A stretch of 64,000 nt of DNA from Paenibacillus harenae (GCF_030812415.1 NZ_JAUSST010000003.1:62001-126000), one strand, 5' to 3'; numbered from the stretch's first letter, positions 29,035-38,311 are shown. The notes: generated by a model not told the origin, from the sequence alone. Numbers and translations are program-made.

Positions 29035-30663
29035 ATGAAAAAAGCAGTTGCTGGTCTACTTAGCTTTTGCATGATTGCGACAATAATAGCGGGGTGCAGT
29101 TCGAACAATACAGACAAGAATACAGGTGCAAATGGTGGCGACGGCGGAGCATCCGGCAGCAAAGTGAAGCTGACGGCTCTTATAACGAAGCATCCGCTGA
29201 CGCAGGAGCTATCCAAGATGACATGGCTTCAAGAGGCGGAGGATAGAGCCGGCGTAGACATCGAGTGGCAGGAGGTTACGGCGGACTGGGATCAGAAGAA
29301 AGGCGCGTTGCTTGCAAGCGGTGACGTACCGGATCTGATCGTCGGACCGAACGCGATCACCGATGCGGACTTCGCGCAATTCCCGGGTTTGTTCCAGGAT
29401 CTTACGGAGCTTGTGGAAACCAATGCCCCGAATGTTAAAACGTTGTTCTCCGAGAAGCCGGAGACGAAGGTTATCGCCACGCAGCTGGACGGTAAAATCT
29501 ATGGCCTTCCGAAATACCAGCGGTTCTGGCCGGGAACGGCAACGAGACAATTCATTAACCAGAAGTGGCTCGATAATCTCGGTCTCCAAATGCCGACCAC
29601 ATGGGACGAGCTGTATAACGTATTGGTTGCCTTCAAGGAGAAGGACGCGAACGGCAACGGCGATCCGAACGACGAGATTCCGATGGACTTCGCGCCGACG
29701 GGAACGGTAGCCTTCGGCTTCTTCATGCCGACGGTGCTGCTTGGAAGCCTTGGCATTACGCTGACGGACGCGAGCGGCTTCGGCTACTTCGTCGAGGACG
29801 GGAAAGTGAAAAACTTCCTCGTCGACGATCGCTACAAGCAACTGATCACCTTCCTCAACAAGCTGTATAGCGCGGATCTCATCAATAAGGAAGTATTCAC
29901 GCAGGATTATACGAAGTATCAATCCGTTGCACGCGGCAATGGCGAGACGGCAGCCGTAGGCTTCACTTGGGGCTGGGAAATAACGGACCGCGTCGGCAAT
30001 ACGCTCGCTCCGCAGTATGCGTTTATGTCGCCGCTCAAGGCAACCGCGAATCAATCCGAGCAGGTGTCGTGGAGCTACGACTTTAACGCGCTTAACTATG
30101 GCACGAACATGGTTACGATGTCGGCCGAGACGAAAAACAAAGAAGCAGCCATGAAATTCATCAACGAGCTGTACGATCCGAAAGTGAGCATGCAGGTGTT
30201 GTTCGGCTCGCTCGGCACGAATATCGAAGATAAGGGTGACGGCAGCTACGCGATTTTGCCTCCGGCTGATGCGGCGATGGATCCGGGCACATGGAAGTGG
30301 ACGTCGTCGTGGGCGGATAACGGTCCGATGTACATCTCCGATTCCCTTAATCTGACGCTGGGTACCGATATGCAATCCGTTGGCAAGCAGACGGAGCCTT
30401 TGCAGGCCGCGCTCGATGCGGTAGACAAGGAGAAGGACGTACTGCCTAGCATGTTCATCAAGTACAGCACGGCAGACAACAGCACGCTTGGTATTAACAA
30501 CACGAACCTCATGAACTTGGCGCTGGCTAAGTGGTCGCAATGGATTACGGCCGGCGGTATCGATTCTGAATGGGATGCTTACTTGAGCAATGTGAAGAAA
30601 ACAGGACTTGAAGCCAACTTGGAGATTATGCAGAAGTATTACGATGAATATATGAGCAAGTAA
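29035..30663 (+). CDS. Lpl-type extracellular sugar-binding lipoprotein
   Basis: 542 residues; lipobox IIAGC (Cys21), Asn/Gly-rich linker, then a large solute-binding domain (KIYGLPKYQRFWPGTATRQF, AFKEKDANGNGDPNDEIPMD, the latter a calcium-loop-like stretch common in this group). First gene of the importer operon with two permeases. RBS TGGAGGAA. Likely binds an oligosaccharide. Confidence 0.92.
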   Translation: MKKAVAGLLSFCMIATIIAGCSSNNTDKNTGANGGDGGASGSKVKLTALITKHPLTQELSKMTWLQEAEDRAGVDIEWQEVTADWDQKKGALLASGDVPDLIVGPNAITDADFAQFPGLFQDLTELVETNAPNVKTLFSEKPETKVIATQLDGKIYGLPKYQRFWPGTATRQFINQKWLDNLGLQMPTTWDELYNVLVAFKEKDANGNGDPNDEIPMDFAPTGTVAFGFFMPTVLLGSLGITLTDASGFGYFVEDGKVKNFLVDDRYKQLITFLNKLYSADLINKEVFTQDYTKYQSVARGNGETAAVGFTWGWEITDRVGNTLAPQYAFMSPLKATANQSEQVSWSYDFNALNYGTNMVTMSAETKNKEAAMKFINELYDPKVSMQVLFGSLGTNIEDKGDGSYAILPPADAAMDPGTWKWTSSWADNGPMYISDSLNLTLGTDMQSVGKQTEPLQAALDAVDKEKDVLPSMFIKYSTADNSTLGINNTNLMNLALAKWSQWITAGGIDSEWDAYLSNVKKTGLEANLEIMQKYYDEYMSK

Positions 30664-30746
30664 TCAAACGATGGCGTCGCCGGATGCTTCTGCTGGAAGT
30701 GGCAGGGCAGGGCATTCGGCTAAGGCGTTAAAGGGAGTAGGGAATC

Positions 30747-31709
30747 ATGGCCGCTCAAACGAAGGTTATTACTCGCAAAAACGCAAACCACGGCCTCGGA
30801 AGAAAGCCGTCGATCGCTATGGAGTTCGTACGCGACTACCAGCTTTGGCTGATGATTTTGCCGGCTATCGTCGTCATTATCCTCTTCAACTACATTCCGA
30901 TGTACGGCATTCAGCTCGCCTTCCGCGATTATGATTTTACGAAAGGGCTTACGGGCGGCGAATGGCGGGGACTGTTCTACTTCAAGCAATTCATTGACAG
31001 CTACATGTTTGCCGACTTGATGAAAAATACGATTGTCATCAGCCTAGCTACCATTGTGCTTGGTTTTCCAGCGCCGATTCTGCTCGCCCTGCTCATTAAC
31101 CAAGTGAGATGGAAGCACGCGAAGAAGACGCTGCAGACGACCGTTTATTTGCCTCATTTTATATCGATAGTCGTTATGGTTGGTCTGATGAACGTGCTGC
31201 TCTCGCCTAACTCGGGCATCATCGGACATTTGTTGTCCTCGCTCGGCATGGGTGAGGTGAACGTGCTCGCATCGACGAATACGTTCGTGCCGGTCTATGT
31301 CCTGTCGGACATCTGGCAGCATTGCGGCTGGAACAGCATTATTTATTTGGCGGCGCTATCGACGGTGGATCCGCAGCTGTACGATTCCTCCAAGATCGAC
31401 GGTGCTAACCGATGGCAGACGATTCGGCATATCGACCTGCCTGCTATTTTGCCGACTATTATCATTTTGCTCGTGCTCAGTATGGGCAGCGTGCTTGGAA
31501 CGGGCTTCGAGAAAGTGTTCCTCATGCAAAACTCGCTTAACCTGCCGGTATCGGAAGTCATTGCAACGTACGTCTACAAGATAGGTATTATTTCGAACCA
31601 GATCAGTTATTCCTCGGCCATCGGTTTGTTTAATACACTAATTAACTTTATTTTCTTATTCGCTGCCAATGCAATCTCTCGGCGAGTCGCGAATATCAGC
31701 TTATGGTAA
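30747..31709 (+). CDS. sugar ABC transporter permease, LplB type
   Basis: 320 residues, about six membrane segments, and the EAA-loop DSSKIDGANRWQTIRHIDLP that docks to the ATPase. Preceded by AAAGGGAG. Second gene of the operon; the ATPase (usually an MsmK-like shared subunit) is not encoded here. Confidence 0.92.
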   Translation: MAAQTKVITRKNANHGLGRKPSIAMEFVRDYQLWLMILPAIVVIILFNYIPMYGIQLAFRDYDFTKGLTGGEWRGLFYFKQFIDSYMFADLMKNTIVISLATIVLGFPAPILLALLINQVRWKHAKKTLQTTVYLPHFISIVVMVGLMNVLLSPNSGIIGHLLSSLGMGEVNVLASTNTFVPVYVLSDIWQHCGWNSIIYLAALSTVDPQLYDSSKIDGANRWQTIRHIDLPAILPTIIILLVLSMGSVLGTGFEKVFLMQNSLNLPVSEVIATYVYKIGIISNQISYSSAIGLFNTLINFIFLFAANAISRRVANISLW

Positions 31710-31722
31710 TGGAGGCAAGGCT

Positions 31723-32619
31723 ATGGGATTAATACGCAAAAGCACCATGGGCGATAAAATGTTCGATGCAGCCGTCATCGTGTTAGGCCTCTTCGTTTTC
31801 TTGATCGTCGCTTACCCGCTGTACTTTGTCATTATCGCCTCCGTGAGCGATTCGACGCTTGTGGCTACCGGCAAGGTGACAATATTCCCGAAAGGGTTCA
31901 GCCTGTTTGGCTACAACGAGATTATGGGCGATTCGCGGGTATGGACGGGGTATAAAAATACGATCCTCTACACGACACTTGGGACGCTCGTGAACCTGGT
32001 GTTCACGCTCCCTGCGGCCTACGTGCTGTCGCGGAAGGAGTTCCGTGCAAGGCGCGTTCTGATGCTCGTGTTCGTCATTACGATGTTTTTCAGCGGCGGT
32101 CTTATCCCGACTTACCTGCTTATGAAAGGCTTGCACATGACGAATACGATGTGGGTATTTATTTTCCCGTTCTGCGTCAACGTCTACAATCTTATCATTA
32201 CGCGGACGTTCTTCGAGAGCTCCATTCCGAAGGAACTGTACGAGGCCGCGGCGATCGACGGCTGCTCGCACTTCGGCTTCTTCATGAAGGTGGCGCTTCC
32301 GCTCTCCAAAGCGGTTATCTCCGTCATCGGCCTCTATTATTTGGTGGCACACTGGAACGATTTCTTCACGGCGCTCATCTACGTTAGAAGCAATACGCTT
32401 CAACCTCTGCAGATCGTTCTGCGGGACATATTGCTGTCCAACCAAGTATTCTCAGGCGGAGCAGGAGCGGGAGGAGCGGCGGGCGGTTACGCTCAGAAGT
32501 ACGCAGACCAGATCAAGTACGGCGTTATTATCGTATCGACGCTGCCGATCCTGTTCGTCTATCCGTTCATTCAGAAGTACTTCGAGCAAGGCGTCATGAT
32601 CGGTTCTGTAAAAGGATAA
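31723..32619 (+). CDS. sugar ABC transporter permease, LplC type
   Basis: 298 residues, six membrane segments, EAA-loop YEAAAIDGCSHFGFFMKVALP. Start at 31723 after GGAGG; the in-frame ATG at 31669 lies inside the previous gene. Ends with the family's EQGVMIGSVKG. Confidence 0.92.
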   Translation: MGLIRKSTMGDKMFDAAVIVLGLFVFLIVAYPLYFVIIASVSDSTLVATGKVTIFPKGFSLFGYNEIMGDSRVWTGYKNTILYTTLGTLVNLVFTLPAAYVLSRKEFRARRVLMLVFVITMFFSGGLIPTYLLMKGLHMTNTMWVFIFPFCVNVYNLIITRTFFESSIPKELYEAAAIDGCSHFGFFMKVALPLSKAVISVIGLYYLVAHWNDFFTALIYVRSNTLQPLQIVLRDILLSNQVFSGGAGAGGAAGGYAQKYADQIKYGVIIVSTLPILFVYPFIQKYFEQGVMIGSVKG

Positions 32620-32644
32620 AATGGAAACATTGTCCCCCTATATG

Positions 32645-32674
32645 CCGTTTAGTAAGTAATGCTTTACTAAGCGG
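32645..32674 (+). other. hairpin between permease and lipoprotein genes
   Basis: CCGTTTAGTAA / TTACTAAGCGG form a stem with one mismatch or bulge. No T run, so more likely an attenuating or stabilising transcript hairpin than a full terminator. Confidence 0.4.
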
Positions 32675-32685
32675 TAGGTAGGGGG

Positions 32686-33093
32686 ATGGTTTTGTTGGTA
32701 CGCAATTTGATGATTATACTGATGTTGATGGTTGCGGTGGCAGCTTCGGGCTGTACGGCGGAGGCCAACATCGATGAACCTATAAGTTTAGGCCTGCTCT
32801 ATCCTGGAGAGATCGAGCGCGTAGATCGGATGGAAGTGATGAGCGGGTCAACGGGAGAGAAGAAGATGTTTGACGATGCTGGACAGGTGCAGAGCTGGCT
32901 GAAGTCAATCCAGGACATCGAATTGACGGTCTCACTTGATCAGAGCAAGAAGGACGGCTTCCTCTATTCCGTCTCACTGTTCGAGGGGGACAAGAAGACA
33001 ATGGGTTTCACGCCTAACTTCATTGATGACAAATACTATGAAACGGATGAGAGAGTTGTTGAAGCGATAGAGGTGTTGTTCGAGAAGCAATGA
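32686..33093 (+). CDS. small lipoprotein of unknown function
   Basis: 135 residues; signal peptide with lipobox AASGC (Cys23) and a ~110-residue exported domain (PGEIERVDRMEVMSGSTGEK ... MGFTPNFIDDKYYETDERVV) that I do not recognise. GGTAGGGGG abuts the ATG, so a downstream TTG may be the true start. Last GC-rich gene before the accessory region. Confidence 0.7.
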   Translation: MVLLVRNLMIILMLMVAVAASGCTAEANIDEPISLGLLYPGEIERVDRMEVMSGSTGEKKMFDDAGQVQSWLKSIQDIELTVSLDQSKKDGFLYSVSLFEGDKKTMGFTPNFIDDKYYETDERVVEAIEVLFEKQ

Positions 33094-33107
33094 AGTGGTG
33101 ACGTAGC

Positions 33108-33152
33108 AGAGGTTGCAAGGGCTAATTATGGCCCTAGCAGCCTCTTTTTTTT
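33108..33152 (+). terminator. rho-independent terminator at the core/accessory boundary
   Basis: AGAGGTTGCAAGGGC pairs with GCCCTAGCAGCCTCT, then eight T. Base composition becomes strongly AT-rich immediately afterwards. Confidence 0.9.
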
Positions 33153-33274
33153 ATTTCCAGCAATTTCAAAAATGGTATACTGAAGGAAGTGTTATTTTGA
33201 ACTATTTGTGGCACAAGAGACGTTAAGACTGTCAATAACGATAGCAATGATTTTCTATAAGGAGATGAAAAAAC

Positions 33275-34054
33275 ATGGATCTTAGAAAAATGAATTCATT
33301 GACTAAATATCCTAGTATTTTAACGTACCACAAACTTGGAGAACGTGGGAAATTAACGGAGGAAATAACAGAAGAAAGAGGTTTTTTAAATGAATGTGAT
33401 AGAGTCTACGTTTATGAGAAAGTGGATGGGGAGAACTCACGAATAATCTTTTTCAAAAATCAATTCGGTGAAATGGACTATCTTATCGGCTCTAGAGAAG
33501 AATTATTATATGCAAAGGGAGATCGCATCGGTAATCCGTATGGGAACATTGCCGAATTTCTAAAGCCTATTGCAGAAAAGTTTATTCAAAATAATGTTCC
33601 TAAAGATGACTGGGCTTTAACCGTTATGTATCAGGAGTCTTACGGCGGTAAAACGAAAGCCGCTAAGAACTATACAGATAATAAGACACAAGCATATAGG
33701 GTTTTTGATATCTTTTCTTTAACAAAAACGGAATTGGATGAACTCCTCCATTTACCAAATGAAAAGATCGCAGAGTGGCGAGAACATGGGAATCAACCAT
33801 TTTATAACGAAAAAGAGAAAGTTGGATTCGTGAAATCAAATGAGCTTGAATATGCTCCCCTTCTTGCTGAACTTAACGGATTAGAGTTTCCTAAATCTCT
33901 AGAGGCTACATTTACTTATTTGAAGAACTTTGAACAAACAAATGTGGGTATAGATTCTGCGGGCAGGTCTGAAGGAATTATTGTTCGATCTGCCGATAGA
34001 AAACAAATCCGGAAAATTCGCTTCGAAGATTACGAAAGGACATTCAGAAAATAA
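33275..34054 (+). CDS. RNA ligase, Rnl2-like family
   Basis: 259 residues. YEKVDGENSRI contains the adenylated lysine (Lys49) of the KxDG motif; SEGIIVRS and IRKIRFED fit motifs IV and V of covalent nucleotidyltransferases. Members seal nicks in RNA through a ligase-AMP intermediate. RBS TAAGGAGATG. It is the first AT-rich gene after the core region; no attC-like site separates it from the next two genes, so it is either a fixed neighbour of the array or an old cassette. Confidence 0.85.
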   Translation: MDLRKMNSLTKYPSILTYHKLGERGKLTEEITEERGFLNECDRVYVYEKVDGENSRIIFFKNQFGEMDYLIGSREELLYAKGDRIGNPYGNIAEFLKPIAEKFIQNNVPKDDWALTVMYQESYGGKTKAAKNYTDNKTQAYRVFDIFSLTKTELDELLHLPNEKIAEWREHGNQPFYNEKEKVGFVKSNELEYAPLLAELNGLEFPKSLEATFTYLKNFEQTNVGIDSAGRSEGIIVRSADRKQIRKIRFEDYERTFRK

Positions 34055-34131
34055 TGGAATGAAACAAGTGATTTATTGGCACATCACAAGTTTGCAACAA
34101 ACAAAGAAGTTAATGGATCGGAGTGTCGTTC

Positions 34132-34344
34132 TTGACTAGAAGAAAACTAAGTTTAATTTCAATTATTATTTCGGTTGTAACTTTATTAATAGTGTTCGGA
34201 ATCATGTCCATTTTTTATGATCAATCTCAATGGGTAAATTCACTAGTATTATCGATAATAGTGTCATTCATTTCGGGGACATTAAGTTATAGAACATTAA
34301 TAAGGGCTTTTAATTTTGACATAAAAGATCAGGAATTAAACTGA
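34132..34344 (+). CDS. small two-helix membrane protein
   Basis: About 70 residues with two membrane segments (LSLISIIISVVTLLIVFGIM and VLSIIVSFISGTLSY). Start set at TTG 34132 because CGGAG lies 7 bases upstream; GTG 34123 is the alternative. Family not recognised. Confidence 0.6.
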   Translation: MTRRKLSLISIIISVVTLLIVFGIMSIFYDQSQWVNSLVLSIIVSFISGTLSYRTLIRAFNFDIKDQELN

Positions 34345-34392
34345 CAAAGAGTTGATCTACTCATACTTAAGGTTTAACAATAAACATAAGGA

Positions 34393-34407
34393 ACGGTTCG
34401 AAACCGT
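34393..34407. other. short palindrome ACGGTT-CGA-AACCGT
   Basis: Lies in the gap before the first array gene, which otherwise holds nothing recognisable. Could be an operator or a remnant recombination site; no supporting context. Confidence 0.3.
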
Positions 34408-34445
34408 CTAAATTCATTAAACATTTATCCTAAGTAGGTGAATCA

Positions 34446-34790
34446 ATGAAGCCAAGTAGAATTCTATCTATTACGCCTAGTGGTCTTATCTATCAAAGCC
34501 TATCAGGTCAGACTGTTTTTGTTGATTTTGAACAATGTAAACAAAATTTCACCAAATGGCTTCAATTTGAAAATGGTCTTACTGATGAAGAAACAAAAGA
34601 ATTAGAAATGAAGACAAGATGTGTAGCAATTCGGGATGCTTTTGAAGATCCCCAATATATAGAATTTATTTCAGAACCAAAAGTTAGATTTGAATTCAAA
34701 AAAACATTATTTAAAGATGAATATAAAGAATTTAGAAAATTAGATTTAAAGATAAATGAAGTAGGATGGAAGACCTTTGATATGGGGTAG
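34446..34790 (+). CDS. hypothetical protein, leftmost array gene
   Basis: 114 residues, soluble, unknown family (FVDFEQCKQNFTKWLQFENG; YIEFISEPKVRFEF). RBS TAGGTGA. The 3' side ends in site S1, but I find no matching cassette start (expected GTTATGC...) on its left, so the left border of the array is unclear. Confidence 0.65.
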   Translation: MKPSRILSITPSGLIYQSLSGQTVFVDFEQCKQNFTKWLQFENGLTDEETKELEMKTRCVAIRDAFEDPQYIEFISEPKVRFEFKKTLFKDEYKEFRKLDLKINEVGWKTFDMG

Positions 34791-34814
34791 GTTCGAAGAA
34801 GAGACTGCATAGCA

Positions 34815-34990
34815 TAACACCGTATTCACGCTGCGGGCCATTCGGCCCTCGGTCCGGCCGGAGTTAGAAGAGGATTCGAAGAGGCAATGCGACAGCTGGG
34901 AAGTATTTCAGCCGGACACACCCGTACCACCTAACCGCATCGCGGCCGCCACTTCGTGGCTTAAGGTGGTGGGGAAATACAAGAATGTTA
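34815..34990 (+). repeat. attC-like site S1
   Basis: 176 bp, first of the array. L'' is GTATTCACG; the L' side is damaged (GGGGAAATAC in place of CGTCGTGAATAC), so the L pair is weak here. Confidence 0.8.
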
Positions 34991-35029
34991 TGTGAAACCT
35001 GTGCAAAATACTTGAAGGAGAAAAAACCA

Positions 35030-35608
35030 ATGAATCAATTCTCAAAATTTACAAGGCCAATTAATAGAACATACAAGTTTCTTTTTTCTTTTTTTAAATC
35101 AAATTGGAATTTACAAGACTACCCAATTGAATTTAGACAACAACAATTGTTGAATCTTTCAGAGTATCCATGGGAAGCAAGAATAATAAATTGGTATTGG
35201 ATGAATGGAGATGGACAATCAAAAACAGAGGCATATTTAAAACTTAAAGAAAAATTTAATAAATATAAATCAGAAGGACATTTACTTCCCAGACCTGGTC
35301 GCAAGATCCAACTAACTTATGCAAGTGTAGAACGAATGGATCAGTATGAGAATGAAGCAGTTCATTTCTTTAAAGAAATACTTGAAATGGATTATTACGA
35401 AATGTTTGTTAGTGATAAAACATCAATGTATGATTTTTGTTGGACGGATGAGATGTTGAATGAAAAGTACATACAAATACAAGAAATCTATGGAGTTCAA
35501 ATAGAAGACATAGAAGGCTTAATGATCGCAGATATTTTACAACGAATTTCGAGAAGGCACAGGCATCTCATAACATCAGTCCGGCAAGAGTTAGAAGTGG
35601 AATCGTAG
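35030..35608 (+). CDS. hypothetical cassette protein
   Basis: 192 residues, rich in aromatic and charged residues (NQFSKFTRPINRTYKFLF, YPWEARIINWYWMNGDG), unknown family. ATG 35030 follows AAGGAG; an earlier ATG at 34985 lies in the R' box of S1. The stop lies 37 bases beyond the TAAC of S2, so the last ~12 residues are encoded by the recombination site itself. Confidence 0.7.
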   Translation: MNQFSKFTRPINRTYKFLFSFFKSNWNLQDYPIEFRQQQLLNLSEYPWEARIINWYWMNGDGQSKTEAYLKLKEKFNKYKSEGHLLPRPGRKIQLTYASVERMDQYENEAVHFFKEILEMDYYEMFVSDKTSMYDFCWTDEMLNEKYIQIQEIYGVQIEDIEGLMIADILQRISRRHRHLITSVRQELEVES

Positions 35609-35721
35609 TGGCATCTCAGTACGCAGAAGTGAACCCAACCGGACACATCAGCACCTCCTAATCGCATCGCGGCCGCCCTTCGGGCTTAAGGTGGTGGGAC
35701 ATCGTGAACAAAACAACGTTA
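35571..35721 (+). repeat. attC-like site S2
   Basis: 151 bp; the L'' box and first hairpin are missing (TAACATCAGTCCGGC), a ~25-bp internal deletion. Cassette ends pair: GCACAGGCATCTCATAAC with GTTATGTGAAACCTGTGC at 34987. Confidence 0.8.
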
Positions 35722-35763
35722 TACGTAATAACTGAGAACAATAAAAAACGGAGATCAAAGAAC

Positions 35764-36105
35764 ATGATGAAATACATAATGATAATTAGTATTTTAGCCT
35801 TTTTGATTGGATGTAGTAATACAAATGAAAACTTAATAAAAGAAACAGAAAGTAAACTAATTATCGAACAATATTTTTACACTAAGAATGAAGAAGATTT
35901 AAGGTTACTCTCTGAGAAGTTACGAGAAGAAGGATATAAAATAAATGATTATAAATCATACGAATTACGTGGGGAGACAGAATGGTATTTTTATTCAAGT
36001 AAAGAGATTTATGAAGATGAAATTGATATAGAAGATAGTAAGAGCGAGAACTACGCGAAAGAATATAATGTGGGATATGATGGTCATGGATTTCCACTAG
36101 AATAA
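35764..36105 (+). CDS. lipoprotein with RraB-like domain
   Basis: 113 residues; lipobox FLIGC then a ~85-residue domain (LRLLSEKLREEGYKINDYKS ... EYNVGYDGHGFPLE) whose GY and YDGxG pattern resembles the RraB/DUF695-type fold. GGAG lies 10 bases upstream of the ATG. Surface-anchored; role unknown. Confidence 0.6.
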   Translation: MMKYIMIISILAFLIGCSNTNENLIKETESKLIIEQYFYTKNEEDLRLLSEKLREEGYKINDYKSYELRGETEWYFYSSKEIYEDEIDIEDSKSENYAKEYNVGYDGHGFPLE

Positions 36106-36148
36106 GACGAGTTCATTGTAAGTAACTCAAGAAGTCGGTTACTGCGTA

Positions 36149-36332
36149 TAACACCATATTCACGCATCGGGATTTCGCCCTCGGTCTGGCAGAAGTTAGA
36201 AGTGGGGTTCGGAGAGGCATTTCAGTTGCAGGGAAGCATATTCAGCCGGACACATCCGCACCGACTTAGCGTATCGCGCCCGGCGACTTCGTCGCCTTAA
36301 GTCGGTGGGAGGTCGTGAATACAACAACGTTA
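36149..36332 (+). repeat. attC-like site S3
   Basis: 184 bp, complete. Inner stem is the CGACTTA...TTAAGTCG variant with a GGCGAC-TTC-GTCGCC tip. Cassette ends pair: GGTTACTGCGTATAAC with GTTATACGTAATAACT at 35718. Confidence 0.9.
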
Positions 36333-36368
36333 GATGAAAGTCCTGCAATCCTTGAAAGAGGTGAAAGA

Positions 36369-36965
36369 ATGTTTAAGTGGTTCAAGAGGACAAAATCAAT
36401 TTCAGGAGCTGAACAATACAGTAAGCTTAAAGAGATAGGGATTATGCTAATAAAACAAGAATATTTTGATCTGAGTAAATCGGAGTACAAGAAAAATCCC
36501 TACATGCAATTATTAATTTCAATGGGTTCAGAAGTTGAAAATAGTAATGATATTATTTATCCAAGCAATAACGTTTGGTATCTCGATAGAGAGTGTATTG
36601 AGGATCATGGTGATTACGTAAGCATTGTCGAAAGAATAGCTGAAATAATAAAAGAAGAAGTTGTTATTTCTAATATTCAAGATTATGTAGATATAGAAAA
36701 TAAAAAAGCTAGAATCTCATTCCTATTGAATGATCTTAATTATGAATACGAACTCAATGTTATCAACGACTGGGTAGATCTAAGTATTCTCGAGTATTTC
36801 TCTAAGTTGCTAGCAGAGAGTGGGAGTGAATACAGATTCTTTTTCTCAGATATAGATCAAAGTGTATTAGTCGTATTCATAAAGAAAGGATACTATTATC
36901 AACTAAACAAACTGCTCAACATCTTTATTCCAGCGTATCTCAGAGAAGGCAGGCCCATCATCTAA
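36369..36965 (+). CDS. hypothetical cassette protein
   Basis: 198 residues, unknown family; begins MFKWFKRTKSISGAEQYSKL and ends YYYQLNKLLNIFIPAYLREG RPII. RBS AGAGGTGAAAG. The stop codon TAA is the first three bases of the TAAC core of S4, so the site supplies the stop. Confidence 0.7.
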   Translation: MFKWFKRTKSISGAEQYSKLKEIGIMLIKQEYFDLSKSEYKKNPYMQLLISMGSEVENSNDIIYPSNNVWYLDRECIEDHGDYVSIVERIAEIIKEEVVISNIQDYVDIENKKARISFLLNDLNYEYELNVINDWVDLSILEYFSKLLAESGSEYRFFFSDIDQSVLVVFIKKGYYYQLNKLLNIFIPAYLREGRPII

Positions 36966-37041
36966 CATTGCATTCACGCATCGGTGACGACCCTCGCTTA
37001 CGCGCTTAAGCCGGTGAGGGCTCATGAATGCAGAAATGCTA
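36963..37041 (+). repeat. attC-like site S4, minimal 79-bp form
   Basis: Shortest intact site: L pair TGCATTCA/TGAATGCA (base changes on both sides compared with other copies), one inner stem CCCTC.../GAGGG, and R' mutated to GCTAGGC. Cassette ends pair: GCAGGCCCATCATCTAAC with GTTAGATGAAAGTCCTGC at 36329. Confidence 0.8.
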
Positions 37042-37077
37042 GGCGAAATGCATCTATTAAATAGTTCGGAGGAGCAT

Positions 37078-37530
37078 ATGAATATTATTACAAAACAAAA
37101 TAAATTTGAAGAGTTAAGTGATATTAAATATGAGGTGCATATTGGAAATTCGTATATTGTTGATTATCAAACCATTATGATTTTGAAATTTATTGGTGTT
37201 TATGGACTCGGCTCGAGTGGGAATTCTGATGCAACTTTTATGTGCGCAATCGGTAAAGCAGCATTAGAAGCTTGGGACCCAAGTGGACTAATTATTGATT
37301 TAAGTGATTTGTCTTATCAGTGGGGAGATCTATTAGAACGTGTTTTTGATATTGGAAATGATAAATATATTGATGCACCATTTCCTTTGGCTTTAATAGT
37401 TGGTAATAGTTCTGAAGAAGCAGTCAGAACACTGCTATTGGGAATTGATAGCAAGAAAACTATAAAAGAGATAGGATGGGTCTTTAAAGATCTAAAAGAT
37501 GCATGGACTTATATTGAAAACAAAATGTAA
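37078..37530 (+). CDS. hypothetical cassette protein
   Basis: 150 residues, alpha/beta composition (LIIDLSDLSYQWGDLLERVF; PLALIVGNSSEEAVRTLLLG), somewhat like STAS-type regulators but not assignable. Start 37078 after TCGGAGGAG; earlier in-frame ATGs fall in S4. Confidence 0.65.
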   Translation: MNIITKQNKFEELSDIKYEVHIGNSYIVDYQTIMILKFIGVYGLGSSGNSDATFMCAIGKAALEAWDPSGLIIDLSDLSYQWGDLLERVFDIGNDKYIDAPFPLALIVGNSSEEAVRTLLLGIDSKKTIKEIGWVFKDLKDAWTYIENKM

Positions 37531-37566
37531 ATCATTCTAATTCGTATCAAGACAATTCACTTCGCC

Positions 37567-37744
37567 TAACATCATGTTCACGCTTCGCGGCATTTGCCCC
37601 TCGGTCCAAACCCGAGTATGAAGTGGATTCGACTGGAGTAGCAACTGTAAGTAATTCAGCCGGACACATCCGCACCATCTAACCGCGACGCGGCCGCCCC
37701 GTTGGGGCTTAAGATGGTGGGACGTCGTGAACACAAGAACGTTA
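37567..37744 (+). repeat. attC-like site S5
   Basis: 178 bp. L pair GTTCACG/CGTGAAC, a compensated change. Third stem is damaged (GGTCCAAACCCG). Own-cassette pairing ACTTCGCCTAAC with GCTAGGCGAAAT at 37038. Confidence 0.85.
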
Positions 37745-37786
37745 TCTGAAAGATCGGAAAAAGTTAAAAGAAAGAAGTGATAGGAC

Positions 37787-38077
37787 ATAGAAACATCAAA
37801 ATTATTCAAAATTGTTAAGGATAGTATCAATGAGTGGGACCCTGCACAATTATTAGCATTAGATTTCCCTGAAGATGAGTACAATATAGAAATTCGAGAA
37901 ATTTGTAAATTAATTGAGACAAGAGAAATTGAAGATTTGAATATTGATGATTTGAGTTTAATTATTAATAGAGTAATCAAAGATTATTTCGGAAGTGAAT
38001 ATCAGGCAACGAAAGAAAGAATTGATGAAATGAGTAATAGAATTTTAGTAAAAATAAGAAATGAATCAGAAATCTGA
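37787..38077 (+). CDS. DUF1871 family protein with ATA in start position
   Basis: 96 codons: (ATA)ETSKLFKIVKDSINEWDPAQ LLALDFPEDEYNIEIREI, which fits DUF1871. The frame is closed by TAG at 37781 and has no ATG, GTG or TTG at its beginning; ATA at 37787, behind GAAGTGATAGG, sits where the start should be. Either an ATG-to-ATA change has weakened or inactivated the gene, or ATA is used. Confidence 0.6.
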   Translation: METSKLFKIVKDSINEWDPAQLLALDFPEDEYNIEIREICKLIETREIEDLNIDDLSLIINRVIKDYFGSEYQATKERIDEMSNRILVKIRNESEI

Positions 38078-38122
38078 AACGAACATTTTTTTTGGATACT
38101 CAATGAAGCCCGATCCTTCAGA

Positions 38123-38282
38123 TAACAAACGTATTCACGCATCGGGGCATACGCCCCTCGGTCCGTACCGAAGTAGAAGTGCTGAGGGGAAATTCAACCG
38201 GACAACCACTGCGAGCCTAAGTCTGGCGACCCGTTCCCGATGGTCACTTAAGGCTCTCGGGTACGTGAATACAAGAACGTTA
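38123..38282 (+). repeat. attC-like site S6
   Basis: 160 bp. Inner stem variant GAGCCTAAG...CTTAAGGCTC, shared with S11 and S29. Own-cassette pairing CCGATCCTTCAGATAAC with GTTATCTGAAAGATCGG at 37741. Confidence 0.9.
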
Positions 38283-38311
38283 GATGAAATGTTCGATAAA
38301 TCTTAAAACTA

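Noticed and set aside
29209..30540. 443-codon minus-strand ORF opposite the binding-protein gene
   Set aside because: Shadow of the lipoprotein gene, Arg/Val-rich.
33222..33243. Possible array start at CGTTAAGACTGTC
   Set aside because: Looks like an R' box, but no L' precedes it and no matching cassette end (GACAGTCTTAAC) occurs downstream.
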